IMG/VR virus record: IMGVR_UViG_3300032241_002083 | Coordinates: 1-64,000 of that record | Reading direction: 5' to 3' (one strand) | From: a virus | Length of the DNA stretch: 64,000 nucleotides | Shown here: positions 1 to 8,568 of the stretch, piece by piece | Layout of the letters: every line of letters begins with the position of its first letter | Position numbering within the stretch: position 1 is the first letter of the stretch | Notes under the pieces: model-generated | The model's input: only the letters and a program-made list of their open reading frames with translations | What the model was told of the DNA's origin: nothing | The model's database searches: none | Position numbers and translations under genes: made by a program

Positions 1-623
1 TAATCTCTATCTGAATCTTTTTCAACTTTTTCGAATGGTTGTCCGGAATGAGAAGATATAATATTATATAACTCTTTTTTGAGTTTATTTATTTCTCTTA
101 CGGAGATTTCCATATCAGATGCCTGAGTTCCACCTGGAATGCCGGACATTGGTTGGTGTATCATTACTCTTGAGTGTTTCAAAGCTGATCTTTTGCCTGT
201 AGCGCCAGCACACATAAGAACTGCACCCATTGAAGCAGCCATACCTGTGCAAATAGTAGCCACATCTGGTGTAACTAATTGCATAGTATCATATATACCA
301 AGTCCGGCATAAACTGAACCACCAGGAGAATTCAAATAAATTTGAATATCTTTCTTCTCGTCGGCTGATTGGAGAAAAAGTAATTGTCCTGTAACTATAT
401 TTGCTACTTGATCATTTATACCTGTTCCAAGAAAAATAATTCTATCCATCATAAGACGTGAGAAAACGTCCATAGACGCTACATTCATTTTTCTTTCTTC
501 GATGATATATGGAGTCATACCATAAATACCATTTACTACATCGTTTGTATGATTTTGATAATCATGTAAAGTAAGCGAACTTATGCCGAGATGTTTTACG
601 GCGTATTTGTTAAATTCATTCAT
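1..623 (-). CDS. clpP: ATP-dependent Clp protease proteolytic subunit (C-terminus cut by window edge)
   Basis: Translating the minus strand from the ATG at 621-623 gives about 207 residues with no stop before the window edge. It is a clear ClpP serine peptidase, the barrel subunit that degrades proteins fed by a Clp ATPase. The nucleophile Ser131 lies in GMAASMGA, His156 in MIHQP, and Asp205 falls at the spacing expected from E. coli S98/H123/D172. The extended N-terminus and the MDVFSRLMMDRIIFLG stretch look like Bacteroidetes ClpP, suggesting capture from a host. No Clp ATPase is visible nearby, so it probably works with the host ClpX or ClpA, or modifies host proteolysis (inference). Confidence 0.96.
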   Translation of the reverse strand, partial: MNEFNKYAVKHLGISSLTLHDYQNHTNDVVNGIYGMTPYIIEERKMNVASMDVFSRLMMDRIIFLGTGINDQVANIVTGQLLFLQSADEKKDIQIYLNSPGGSVYAGLGIYDTMQLVTPDVATICTGMAASMGAVLMCAGATGKRSALKHSRVMIHQPMSGIPGGTQASDMEISVREINKLKKELYNIISSHSGQPFEKVEKDSDRD

Positions 624-716
624 AATTTTTAAACTTTTTTAGTTATTTACAAATTTAACGAAAATTTCAGAATTAATAAAATTTAAAAAACATTTTATTT
701 TTCTTTATATAAAATT

Positions 717-724
717 AATATATA
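717..724 (+). promoter_or_regulatory. AATATATA element upstream of 730 gene
   Basis: AATATATA ends 5 bases before the ATG at 730. The same box recurs at a nearly fixed distance in front of many leader-bearing small genes in this window. It is a candidate phage late promoter, or less likely a translation-start signal. Confidence 0.5.
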
Positions 725-729
725 CTCTT

Positions 730-1095
730 ATGAAGTATTTAAAAGCTTACGAACAAGTTGATTGGAGTACAAAATTTGGAAAAGTAAAATCTCAAAAAGA
801 ATCTCAAATGAGGAATGCATCTAATGCCGATTTTAAGAAACAATTTTTTGAAGAATTTCCAAAAGGAACAGCTTTAATCTTTAAAGATAAAGAGTCTGAA
901 TATCATATTAATTTAGATGATATTAAATTTGTAGAAGACGGTTATAATTTAATTTTTAAAGCCGAAAATGGTCAAAAGATAGTAATTTCTAAACCATTTA
1001 ATTTAAGTACAGAAGATGCTGACAAAATATCTTTACTTCCAATTGAAATTACGCCGGAATCACAAGAATTAGTAGAAAAAATGTTAAGTAAATAA
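730..1095 (+). CDS. Hypothetical protein with capsid-targeting-like leader
   Basis: A 121-aa protein that I do not recognise. It starts MKYLKAYEQVDW, a variant of the M-K-Y-L-K-x-F/Y-E leader shared by about ten proteins here. The rest is mixed, soluble-looking sequence with many Lys, Glu and Asp and no membrane segment or Cys motif. The start is fixed by AATATATA five bases upstream and by an upstream region that does not look coding. It is a single gene, divergent from clpP and convergent with the 1109-2071 gene; a loopless A6GATCT6 palindrome near 1096-1111 separates the two. By analogy with T4 internal proteins it could be packaged in the head, which is an inference from the leader alone. 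Confidence 0.75.
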   Translation: MKYLKAYEQVDWSTKFGKVKSQKESQMRNASNADFKKQFFEEFPKGTALIFKDKESEYHINLDDIKFVEDGYNLIFKAENGQKIVISKPFNLSTEDADKISLLPIEITPESQELVEKMLSK

Positions 1096-1108
1096 AAAAA
1101 GATCTTTT

Positions 1109-2071
1109 TTATTTTATCATTATAGTACAATATATCCAAAATCCATTATCTGTTCTAACAGCCATTTTTAGATTTTCATGTCCTTTTAATTTTTGTAAAT
1201 ATTGTCTAAATTTCTCTTTTAATTCTTCAAAATTAATCATCTGCCCTTCATTCCAATTGCCGATTCCTTGATAACCAAATTCCATTAATCCATCAATTAT
1301 TTTATAACTTCTATTGTCAGTATTTCCTGGATGAAATTTATTCATATGATTATAAATTTGACTCATAAATTTAATTTTATCATTTGATAAATAAGCTAAT
1401 TCCCTTTTTAAATGAGCTGCTGAAGGTGAATCTAATAATTGTAACGAATTTAGTGCGGCTTTGTTTATTTTAAATTTACCAATAGAAATAACATCTCCAT
1501 TTCTAAATCCAAAATGAAATGTTAAATCAGTTTTAATACCAAAAAATAATTTTGGATTTTCAGGTATTTTATTTACAAATTTACTCAAAGAAGGGAAACG
1601 AGACATTCTACTTGTTAATTCTTCGTATTTTACAGGATATTCAAAAAATAAAATAAAATCATCTGGTATATTAGTCCAAGTTGCCGGAGTATCCTTTAAA
1701 CCAAGTGATGTAATTACTTTAAGAAATGTTGTAAATATATTTTTTCCCGCTTTTAATTCATTTGAATCTGATTCAAAAATGAAATCTTCATTAGTTAAAT
1801 CTACAAAGGTTCTAATACTTGTTTCTTTGCCAGTATCATTTAGGTAATCTGTAACTATTTTATAAATAGAAAACTTACTTGGTTTATCTAATACATTAAT
1901 TGTATTAGATATTCTGACAGTTGGATTTGAATTTTCTAAAAATGGTTTAATTAATTCTAAAATTTCTTCATTTCTTTCAGCTAAATTTTCAATCCATTCG
2001 CCTAAACTGTGGTGTTGATTTTCAATTTCTGAAATTGTTTCCTTTATAAATTCTAAATACTTTTTAAGCAT
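1109..2071 (-). CDS. Hypothetical protein, 320 aa, with leader-like N-terminus
   Basis: I do not recognise the family. The protein begins MLKKYLEFIKE, which fits the leader pattern with a possible (I)-x-E cleavage site, followed by an acidic predicted helix to about residue 45. The remainder is a mixed alpha/beta sequence without obvious catalytic motifs, transmembrane segments or repeats. The start is supported by AATATATA four bases upstream on the minus strand. The 54-base gap to the divergent gene at 2126 probably carries both promoters. If the leader is real, residues after about 11 would be the mature packaged protein; that is inference. Confidence 0.7.
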   Translation of the reverse strand: MLKKYLEFIKETISEIENQHHSLGEWIENLAERNEEILELIKPFLENSNPTVRISNTINVLDKPSKFSIYKIVTDYLNDTGKETSIRTFVDLTNEDFIFESDSNELKAGKNIFTTFLKVITSLGLKDTPATWTNIPDDFILFFEYPVKYEELTSRMSRFPSLSKFVNKIPENPKLFFGIKTDLTFHFGFRNGDVISIGKFKINKAALNSLQLLDSPSAAHLKRELAYLSNDKIKFMSQIYNHMNKFHPGNTDNRSYKIIDGLMEFGYQGIGNWNEGQMINFEELKEKFRQYLQKLKGHENLKMAVRTDNGFWIYCTIMIK

Positions 2072-2075
2072 ATAG

Positions 2076-2083
2076 TATATATT
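2076..2083 (-). promoter_or_regulatory. AATATATA element upstream of 2071 gene
   Basis: On the minus strand AATATATA is followed by four bases (CTAT) and the ATG at 2071, the commonest spacing for this box in the window. Confidence 0.5.
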
Positions 2084-2125
2084 ATTTTCCTTATTTAATA
2101 TATATGTTATAAAATAAAATACTTT

Positions 2126-2959
2126 ATGATAAATTATACAGTCTTTAATTTAAGCACAGTTGTTAATTCTACCAACTTACAAAATATGGTTAGAGCTATA
2201 AATATATATTTAACTACAGTTTGTAATGATTGGGGCTTGGCATCTACACAATTAGTTATAGGAAATTATAATTCACATATGTCATTACAAAATGATAGCA
2301 TATTTATATATGATAATACTGATCAAGAAGGAGCATTAGGATACCATTATGAAACTAATGGTAATGCTGTGGGTAGAGTATTTGCTGAAACTATATTAAA
2401 TTATGGTGGTGTAATATTGTATCAAAATTCAACAACATTTACTGTGGCTCAATGTTTGGCACACGAATTATTAGAAATGATTGGTAATCCAGAGACTAAT
2501 AAATGGTATTTAGATAATTATGGCAATTTATGGGCTGGTGAATTATGTGACCCAGTTGAAAGTAATTTAATAGTTTATACTTTACCTGGTAATATAAAGG
2601 TTGGTCTTTCTAATTATGTTTTACCAAAATGGTTTTCACCTGATTCAATTTCTGGGCCTTATGATAAACTTGGTGTTACTTCTTATCCATTTGAAATTGC
2701 TTCTGGGGGATATGCTATAGTTGTTGAAGATGTTTCAGGAGATGTTGTTAGTTTGTATGGTATGAATGAATTTACACAATCAACTATAAATGGTTATAAA
2801 ATGACAAATAATTCCATGATATATAATTATGGTTCTTCTTCAATTGTATATGGGGTAGGAACCTTTTCATCAGATAATAAATTATTAACATATCAAAGTT
2901 ATGAAAAAACAATAAACCCTAATAAAAGAGGTGTTGTTATATCTAAAAGAGTTAAATAA
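2126..2959 (+). CDS. Predicted zinc metallopeptidase-like protein
   Basis: A 277-aa protein with an H-E-L-L-E-M-I-G-N-P motif at residues 113-122. His113, Glu114 and Glu117 give an H-E-x-x-E arrangement, followed by a W-x-G-E-L-C-D-P-V-E segment (about 137-144). Proteins with an HELLEM..DP core followed by an E..DP element occur in bacteria and phages as putative metallopeptidases. A third His ligand in the classical spacing is not obvious, so activity is uncertain. It is Asn/Tyr-rich like the neighbouring tail proteins and has no signal peptide. It faces the tail operon across a bidirectional terminator, so it may be a virion-associated peptidase or a receptor-processing factor (inference). 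Confidence 0.6.
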   Translation: MINYTVFNLSTVVNSTNLQNMVRAINIYLTTVCNDWGLASTQLVIGNYNSHMSLQNDSIFIYDNTDQEGALGYHYETNGNAVGRVFAETILNYGGVILYQNSTTFTVAQCLAHELLEMIGNPETNKWYLDNYGNLWAGELCDPVESNLIVYTLPGNIKVGLSNYVLPKWFSPDSISGPYDKLGVTSYPFEIASGGYAIVVEDVSGDVVSLYGMNEFTQSTINGYKMTNNSMIYNYGSSSIVYGVGTFSSDNKLLTYQSYEKTINPNKRGVVISKRVK

Positions 2960-2960
2960 T

Positions 2961-2984
2961 AAAAGCCGCTATATAGCGGCTTTT
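2961..2984. terminator. Bidirectional rho-independent terminator
   Basis: A perfect 10-bp stem, AAAAGCCGCT/AGCGGCTTTT, with an ATAT loop lies between the convergent 2126-2959 and 2986-3585 genes. U-rich tails follow in both directions. Confidence 0.85.
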
Positions 2985-2985
2985 A

Positions 2986-3585
2986 TTATTTAACTATAAC
3001 CATAAGGTTTGAGTTATTTAATATATGTCCTAACCCAACACGAATTATATCACCAGTTTTTACTTGATAATTTATATCTGTAACTAAATTACCATTAATT
3101 GTTACTGATGCTTTTGTTATTATGGAAGTTGCCTTTGTTTCACTAGTATTAGTCATGGATGAAACAATATTTACCAAAGAATTAACCGAAACTTGTTTTG
3201 TTTTAGAACTAGGTTTAACGAAAAATTTATTTTGTTTCTTAACCACAGAAGCAAATGGATGACTTTGTGTCCCTACGCTATGTGTTCCAATATTTGCAAA
3301 TTTTGAAAAACTACTAGTAATTCCTAATTTATGTGATTGGGTGCCTATTAGATGTGCATAACTATATGTAGTAGTTAATACTTTACCATATTTTTCTGTA
3401 AATCCTGGATTTTGTATTTCTTTTGAAGAAAAATAGGCGTATAAAGCACTTTGTGTGCCATTATTACTAGCTGTTGAGGATACCCTACTACTATATGTAA
3501 ATCCTTTATAATGACTATTAGATGCTGATATATAAGCATTATAAGATATTGTTTGTGATTGTGTGTTACTCATTGTTAAATCCAT
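2986..3585 (-). CDS. Tail-associated protein with GTQSH repeats and S4-like C-terminus
   Basis: A 199-aa protein at the promoter-distal end of the tail block; its start overlaps the end of the 1087-aa fibre gene by 20 bases. Residues about 40-115 carry degenerate G-T-Q-S-H/A motifs in Ser/Tyr-rich sequence. The last 60 or so residues (ASVTINGNLVTD, then VKTGDIIRVG) match the shape of an S4/alpha-L fold: helix, 'V-x-I/V-N-G' strand, then 'GD-x-I-x-V'. S4 domains normally bind RNA, so an S4-like module in a tail-fibre operon is odd; it may serve as a protein-interaction or trimerisation cap. The family assignment is tentative. Confidence 0.6.
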   Translation of the reverse strand: MDLTMSNTQSQTISYNAYISASNSHYKGFTYSSRVSSTASNNGTQSALYAYFSSKEIQNPGFTEKYGKVLTTTYSYAHLIGTQSHKLGITSSFSKFANIGTHSVGTQSHPFASVVKKQNKFFVKPSSKTKQVSVNSLVNIVSSMTNTSETKATSIITKASVTINGNLVTDINYQVKTGDIIRVGLGHILNNSNLMVIVK

Positions 3586-6500
3586 AATTTGTATTTTTTA
3601 AAGTTATTTCTAAATAAATTGTTCCTGCTGTTATAGCATCGCTTGTTATTTCAACAACTACTATATCACCTATAACACCTAATGATTTATGACCATTTGC
3701 TCCACCATTTCCTATGTCTGATACTAACACAAAATTTGAAGCAATATTAGAATGATGCAATCCACAATTAATAAAGGAAGACATACCTATATTAATAGTA
3801 GATGATGAACTGTGTGTCGTTATACTATTGCCATCCATTAATACTTTTTCAATATAAAACCCTGAAGGAATTGAATATGTTCCAATGTTTACTGTGCCTA
3901 CCGCCCCTTGTCCTAACAAGCCATTGAAAGTTGGTAATTGAAATTTATAAATTATTGTGTTTGAATTAAATAGTGTATATTGCGGAACATCATAATATGT
4001 ACTATTAAAATTAAACTCGGAACTAAACATATCTAAATTAGATATTTGATTTCCAACAAAATCATGTAATGATGATGATCTCATATAAATATCAGATAAA
4101 CCATTTCCTATATTTTGATTTAAATTATAGATTAAACTTGATTTCAGACTTGAAGAATATATACCACTTTGACTGAACCCAGAATCATGAATCCAAGAAT
4201 TAGATAATAATTCAAGATTTGCTAAACGGCTATCATATAAATAAACATTATATATCTTAGCGGAATTCATTATAACATCATAAATACCAGAACCATTATT
4301 ATCGTCATTAAAAGTATTATTATATATACCACTATTTATAATTAAAGAATCGTAAATACCGGAACTATTAAAATTATTATATGAAATACCTGGCGAACCA
4401 GAATTTGAACTATTACTATCTATCATTTTTATAGTAGTTATAGTAGAACCGTTTGTTAAATTATTATCATTTATACTACTATAATTCATTTCTACATTAC
4501 TTATACTAGAATAATTGCTGAAAGTATTTGTACCATAATAACTACCAATATAACTTTGGCCAATCATATTTGTATCTTGTATGCCGGAATTTGTAGCAAA
4601 ATTATTACCAAATATAGCAGAATCTTTCATATATACATTAGTAATACCACAATTACCTAAAAAATAATTACCTATTTCTTCAAATCCAATATCACTATTA
4701 TATAACTCACTATTATTAATAGTGGAGCCATTTAATAAAGTTGTTAAAAATATTATTGAATCTGATATTTGTAAATCTCCAATATATGAATAATTATCTA
4801 AAATATTAGAAAATATTGCGCTTTCTGACATTTGTATATTATATAAACCAGAATTATCAGTTATTGTCACGTTGTCTATATCTGAATCTGTTAATATTAT
4901 ATCAGATATAGAAGATTGTGTTCCTAAAGTATTGTTGTAAAACGATGAATCATTTTTTAGTTCTATTCTCCTTATATATGAGTTATCAGTTAAGATTAAA
5001 TCAGTAAAAGATGAAAAATTCGTTATATCAATATATTCGATATAGGATGAATCAACAACAACTATAGCATTATTACTGTTAAATCCACAATTTATGGTTG
5101 ATTCATTTTGTAAATTTATATTTGATATATTAGCACCACCAATTAAAAAATAAGACTCTACATTAATAACAGAGTAATTAGAAAGATTAATATTAGTCAT
5201 TGAGGCTTCATATAATGCAAAATTAGCACCAGGGCCATTTTCTCCAGTTGCATTTAAAATTATACCAGAATCATTTTGAAAATTAAAATAATCAAAAACA
5301 GAATTATCTAAGTAAATAAGACCATATTGTCCTGAGGAATTTCCGCTTATTGAAGAATTATTTGATAAAACCAAATTGCTTGTAGAAGAGTTATCAATAT
5401 AAATATACTGTAGATAAGAATTAGTATCTAGTGAGACATTATAAAGAGATGAATCACTATAACAATAAAAATCGTTTATATAAGAATAATTATCTAAACT
5501 TATATTATACATCTCCGATCCACTTATGCTGTAATTAGTATAATCTAAATCGCTATAAATATAACTTTCATTGTCTAATGTTATTTGACCAAAATAAGAA
5601 TCAGTTATACCAATATTGTATATATAGCTATCATTAGTAATAGTTATATCATTAATTTCTGAATTATATATTGAATTATATTCCGAACTATAAAAATAAC
5701 CTTCGTTTTCCATGTATATTTCATACACCTCCGAACCTATTATATCAATATTGTAAAAATAACTATTATTTTTTAACACTATACTATAAAATAAAGAATT
5801 TTTAATATAACAACTATAAATACCAGTATGTGAGTTATAACCATCAAGATAATTATTTGATATATCTATAGAATATACAGAACTGTTGTCTATTGTAAAA
5901 GATGATATATTAGCGCCATTAGATAAATTTATACCATAAAAATATGAATTATTTATTAACTGTAAATCAAATATAGAAGAAAAGTTATTTAAAGATACAC
6001 CGTTTATTTGACCACTAACATAATTTAAACAACCAAAATAAGATGAGTTAATTGTACAATTTGACACCCCTCCTCGTGAATATCTATGTCCCCATCTAAA
6101 CATTTGTATAGGACTAACATCACACCAGAAAAATCTAGTATCTGATTCCATTTTAACTAAATTATTATTAATCGCGTCATATCTTGAAACTATATAACCA
6201 CTATCACCTAAAACGCCTTCTGAAAATTCTGAATCCAGAGCAAAATCAAATTCAATTTCATCCCAAACAACATTATAATAATTACTATTAGTATAACTTA
6301 TTAAACTCCAATTTGTATTATCTAATTGAAAATAACTTTCGTTTGTGCCATAAGTTCCTGTTATATTTTGCCATATCTGTCCCCCAAAAATTACAACATC
6401 ATTTATATTATAAGTAGAAGCACCAGTATAATCCCAAACTGGATATCCAAATGATGTTGAAGTTTCAAAATTATAATCTAAATAAATTGGGTTATAAAAT

Positions 6501-6829
6501 TGCCCCCATCCATTTTTACTAAAATTATAACTATCTAATCCAACAAGTAAAACATTAGTTCCTAATCCAAATCCAAATGCGCTACCTGTACCATATAATG
6601 ATTGATTTGTATTTTGTATTAGATATGATTGACCTTGTACTACACCGCCACTTGACATTAGAACGAGTGATTGTGAAAAAGATAAAGGTATTGCACTAAT
6701 ATTACCATTTCCTGCTATATTTTGTAGAAATATAAAATTATCATCCATTTGTTCTAATGTCAATCTAGAATTAGATACAGTTGCACCCGAAGGTAAATTT
6801 TCATGAGGAACCCTTAATGTTAAACCCAT
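3566..6829 (-). CDS. Large beta-helix-like tail fibre / receptor-binding protein
   Basis: A 1087-aa protein. The first 45 residues form a conserved-looking head with a 'L-T-L-E-Q-M-D-D-N-F' element of the type seen at the start of Bacteroidetes-phage fibre proteins. From about residue 250 to 980 the sequence is a long series of short units of the form I/L-x-N-x-S-x-I-x-x-I, rich in Asn, Ser, Tyr and Ile and nearly free of charge and Cys. This is typical of a right-handed beta-solenoid shaft. The C-terminal 100 residues lose the repeat and probably form the tip or trimer cap. Start: an ATTTAATATATA box lies about 20 bases upstream of the ATG at 6829. Role as an adsorption fibre is inferred from architecture and context. 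Confidence 0.75.
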   Translation of the reverse strand: MGLTLRVPHENLPSGATVSNSRLTLEQMDDNFIFLQNIAGNGNISAIPLSFSQSLVLMSSGGVVQGQSYLIQNTNQSLYGTGSAFGFGLGTNVLLVGLDSYNFSKNGWGQFYNPIYLDYNFETSTSFGYPVWDYTGASTYNINDVVIFGGQIWQNITGTYGTNESYFQLDNTNWSLISYTNSNYYNVVWDEIEFDFALDSEFSEGVLGDSGYIVSRYDAINNNLVKMESDTRFFWCDVSPIQMFRWGHRYSRGGVSNCTINSSYFGCLNYVSGQINGVSLNNFSSIFDLQLINNSYFYGINLSNGANISSFTIDNSSVYSIDISNNYLDGYNSHTGIYSCYIKNSLFYSIVLKNNSYFYNIDIIGSEVYEIYMENEGYFYSSEYNSIYNSEINDITITNDSYIYNIGITDSYFGQITLDNESYIYSDLDYTNYSISGSEMYNISLDNYSYINDFYCYSDSSLYNVSLDTNSYLQYIYIDNSSTSNLVLSNNSSISGNSSGQYGLIYLDNSVFDYFNFQNDSGIILNATGENGPGANFALYEASMTNINLSNYSVINVESYFLIGGANISNINLQNESTINCGFNSNNAIVVVDSSYIEYIDITNFSSFTDLILTDNSYIRRIELKNDSSFYNNTLGTQSSISDIILTDSDIDNVTITDNSGLYNIQMSESAIFSNILDNYSYIGDLQISDSIIFLTTLLNGSTINNSELYNSDIGFEEIGNYFLGNCGITNVYMKDSAIFGNNFATNSGIQDTNMIGQSYIGSYYGTNTFSNYSSISNVEMNYSSINDNNLTNGSTITTIKMIDSNSSNSGSPGISYNNFNSSGIYDSLIINSGIYNNTFNDDNNGSGIYDVIMNSAKIYNVYLYDSRLANLELLSNSWIHDSGFSQSGIYSSSLKSSLIYNLNQNIGNGLSDIYMRSSSLHDFVGNQISNLDMFSSEFNFNSTYYDVPQYTLFNSNTIIYKFQLPTFNGLLGQGAVGTVNIGTYSIPSGFYIEKVLMDGNSITTHSSSSTINIGMSSFINCGLHHSNIASNFVLVSDIGNGGANGHKSLGVIGDIVVVEITSDAITAGTIYLEITLKNTNYGFNNE

Positions 6830-6867
6830 TTTTATAAATTAATTTGTTAAAGTATATATTAAATTAA

Positions 6868-8049
6868 TTAATTAATTAAAAATATTTGCGTTGCTGTTTC
6901 ACGATATGTAGTTATTTCTACATTTGTTTGTGTATCCACAACTGTCCATGTTGAATTATCATTAGAAATAGATAATGTCCAGCTAACTGGGTCTCTACTT
7001 GAAAAATCATTAGCAGTATTATAATAATAAGAATCAAAACTAATAGGAATTATATTATCAATATATAATGTTGTTAAATAACCATTATTAACAAAATTTT
7101 GATCACACCATTTTGTAGTTGGATTATTATCTAATAAATTAGATGGTCCTTCTGAACTATTCCAAACCCCATCTGGATTACTTATAGTTGCACCAATATT
7201 CCAATTTAAAATATTGCCTTCGTACATCAATACAAAATCTGACATTTGTGTACAGTTAGAGTCTGGTGAAGAACCACCAGCTGCTGCTGTTATTATTAAT
7301 CTAAAATATCTAGATACTTGTCCATTAGAATATCTAGTATTTATAGAATTAAAATTATTTAATATCTCAGTTTGTGATAAAACTTTATCGTAAATTCTTA
7401 CAATTGGTATATAACCATCTATATATTCAGCATAATCCCATCTTCTTCCTATATAAATACCAGAACCACTTGATATAGCTGGTGTATTACATGAAAGTGT
7501 TGAATAAGTATATCCGTTTAGATATAAATTTAAATTTTGTGTATCATATGTTAATGTAACATTATACCAATAATTTAAACTTAATGTAAATCCACCAGTA
7601 TAATACCAATTAGATGAAAAAAACCCACCATACATTTTTGTGTCCCATGCTTGCCCATTTATATTTGTGTTATCTAAAAATCCAATTGTATAATTTATCG
7701 TAGTTTCGGTATATACATTAGTTACAATTTGTGGATTTAAATTTGTTGATGGCAGCGAATTAAGATTAAACCAAGTATCAATTGTAAAAGTGTTTAATGT
7801 TCCTATATCATTACCAGATGCATATTGACTATAAGATGAATTAAAATATAATGAATTATTTTGGAATATTGGAGAATTTATAAGATTAAAAGTATTATTT
7901 TTTCCAGATATATCAAACCAATAACTACCTGTTCCTAAATAACTGGCAGTAAGACCGGCGTCTAAATATAACATCAATCCATATAAATTATTATTTTGTA
8001 ATATAAAACTAGTTAATGGCCCAGAAAAATTTGATAATTTACCTAACAT
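6868..8049 (-). CDS. Tail protein with LamG-like lectin and discoidin-like domains
   Basis: A 393-aa protein. Residues about 25-240 resemble a concanavalin A/LamG jelly roll: 'YASGNDIGTLNTFTIDTWFNL', a 'WYNVTLTYD' strand, 'NLYLNGYTYST' and 'IYIGRRWD', ending with a 'GYIPIVRIYDKVLS' strand. Residues about 245-393 ('FRLIITAAAGGS', 'NLLDNNPTTKWCD', 'SWTLSISNDNSTWTVVDT') resemble an F5/8 type C (discoidin) domain. Both folds bind carbohydrate, so the protein is a good candidate for recognising host surface glycan. It sits between the HAD gene and the beta-helix fibre, in the same direction. Domain calls are from motif shape only. Confidence 0.7.
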   Translation of the reverse strand: MLGKLSNFSGPLTSFILQNNNLYGLMLYLDAGLTASYLGTGSYWFDISGKNNTFNLINSPIFQNNSLYFNSSYSQYASGNDIGTLNTFTIDTWFNLNSLPSTNLNPQIVTNVYTETTINYTIGFLDNTNINGQAWDTKMYGGFFSSNWYYTGGFTLSLNYWYNVTLTYDTQNLNLYLNGYTYSTLSCNTPAISSGSGIYIGRRWDYAEYIDGYIPIVRIYDKVLSQTEILNNFNSINTRYSNGQVSRYFRLIITAAAGGSSPDSNCTQMSDFVLMYEGNILNWNIGATISNPDGVWNSSEGPSNLLDNNPTTKWCDQNFVNNGYLTTLYIDNIIPISFDSYYYNTANDFSSRDPVSWTLSISNDNSTWTVVDTQTNVEITTYRETATQIFLIN

Positions 8050-8052
8050 ATT

Positions 8053-8568
8053 TTATATATTAAATAAATCTATAACTAAATTAATTTTATCTCGCAAATA
8101 TCCAGCATCTTTTACCCAAAATCCATCAACTTGTAAATGGTTATTTGTATAATTTTTTTCTTTGAAATAAATATCAAGATTTAAATCATCAATTGCCAAC
8201 CATTTTTCGGGTATATTTGCTTCTACATATAAAAGTATTTCTTGACTCCTTAATTTTATTCTATCTTCAGTAGATATATTATATGATAATCCAAATTTTA
8301 ATGTTGTGAAATCTATTAAATGATTTGGATTTATAAAATAATAATCAAATATTTTTTTTATTTGTAAAAAAGAATATTTGAATCTCCAATCAGAGCTTAA
8401 TACCAATTTACTATTTGTATTTTCTACCATTGTATTTAATGCTTTACAATCTTCTATATTCCAACTATAAGGTATTTTAAACTCTGAATTTCCTTTTTCA
8501 ATTATAACTTCATTTCTTGGTTGATTAAATGATAATGGGCCATCAATGTCTATAAAAATTATATTCAT
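8053..8568 (-). CDS. HAD-superfamily hydrolase, Swiss-army-knife RNA-repair-like type
   Basis: A 171-aa single-domain HAD protein. Motif I is IFIDIDGPL (Asp8, Asp10), motif II is the Ser pair in KLVLSSDWR (about residue 60), and the metal-binding acidic pair is WLAIDDLNLD (about 126). The 'SSDWR' version is typical of small HAD domains related to those in RNA-repair (SAK) proteins, which remove 2'- or 3'-phosphates or act on nucleotides. Its start overlaps the stop of the 835-aa tail gene by 4 bases (ATGA), so it is translationally coupled to a structural gene, an unusual place for a soluble phosphatase. Substrate unknown. Confidence 0.8.
   Translation of the reverse strand: MNIIFIDIDGPLSFNQPRNEVIIEKGNSEFKIPYSWNIEDCKALNTMVENTNSKLVLSSDWRFKYSFLQIKKIFDYYFINPNHLIDFTTLKFGLSYNISTEDRIKLRSQEILLYVEANIPEKWLAIDDLNLDIYFKEKNYTNNHLQVDGFWVKDAGYLRDKINLVIDLFNI

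Noticed and set aside
1096-1111. A6-GATC-T6 palindrome as a terminator between convergent genes
   Set aside because: No loop and almost no GC in the stem; too weak to call, though it may contribute.
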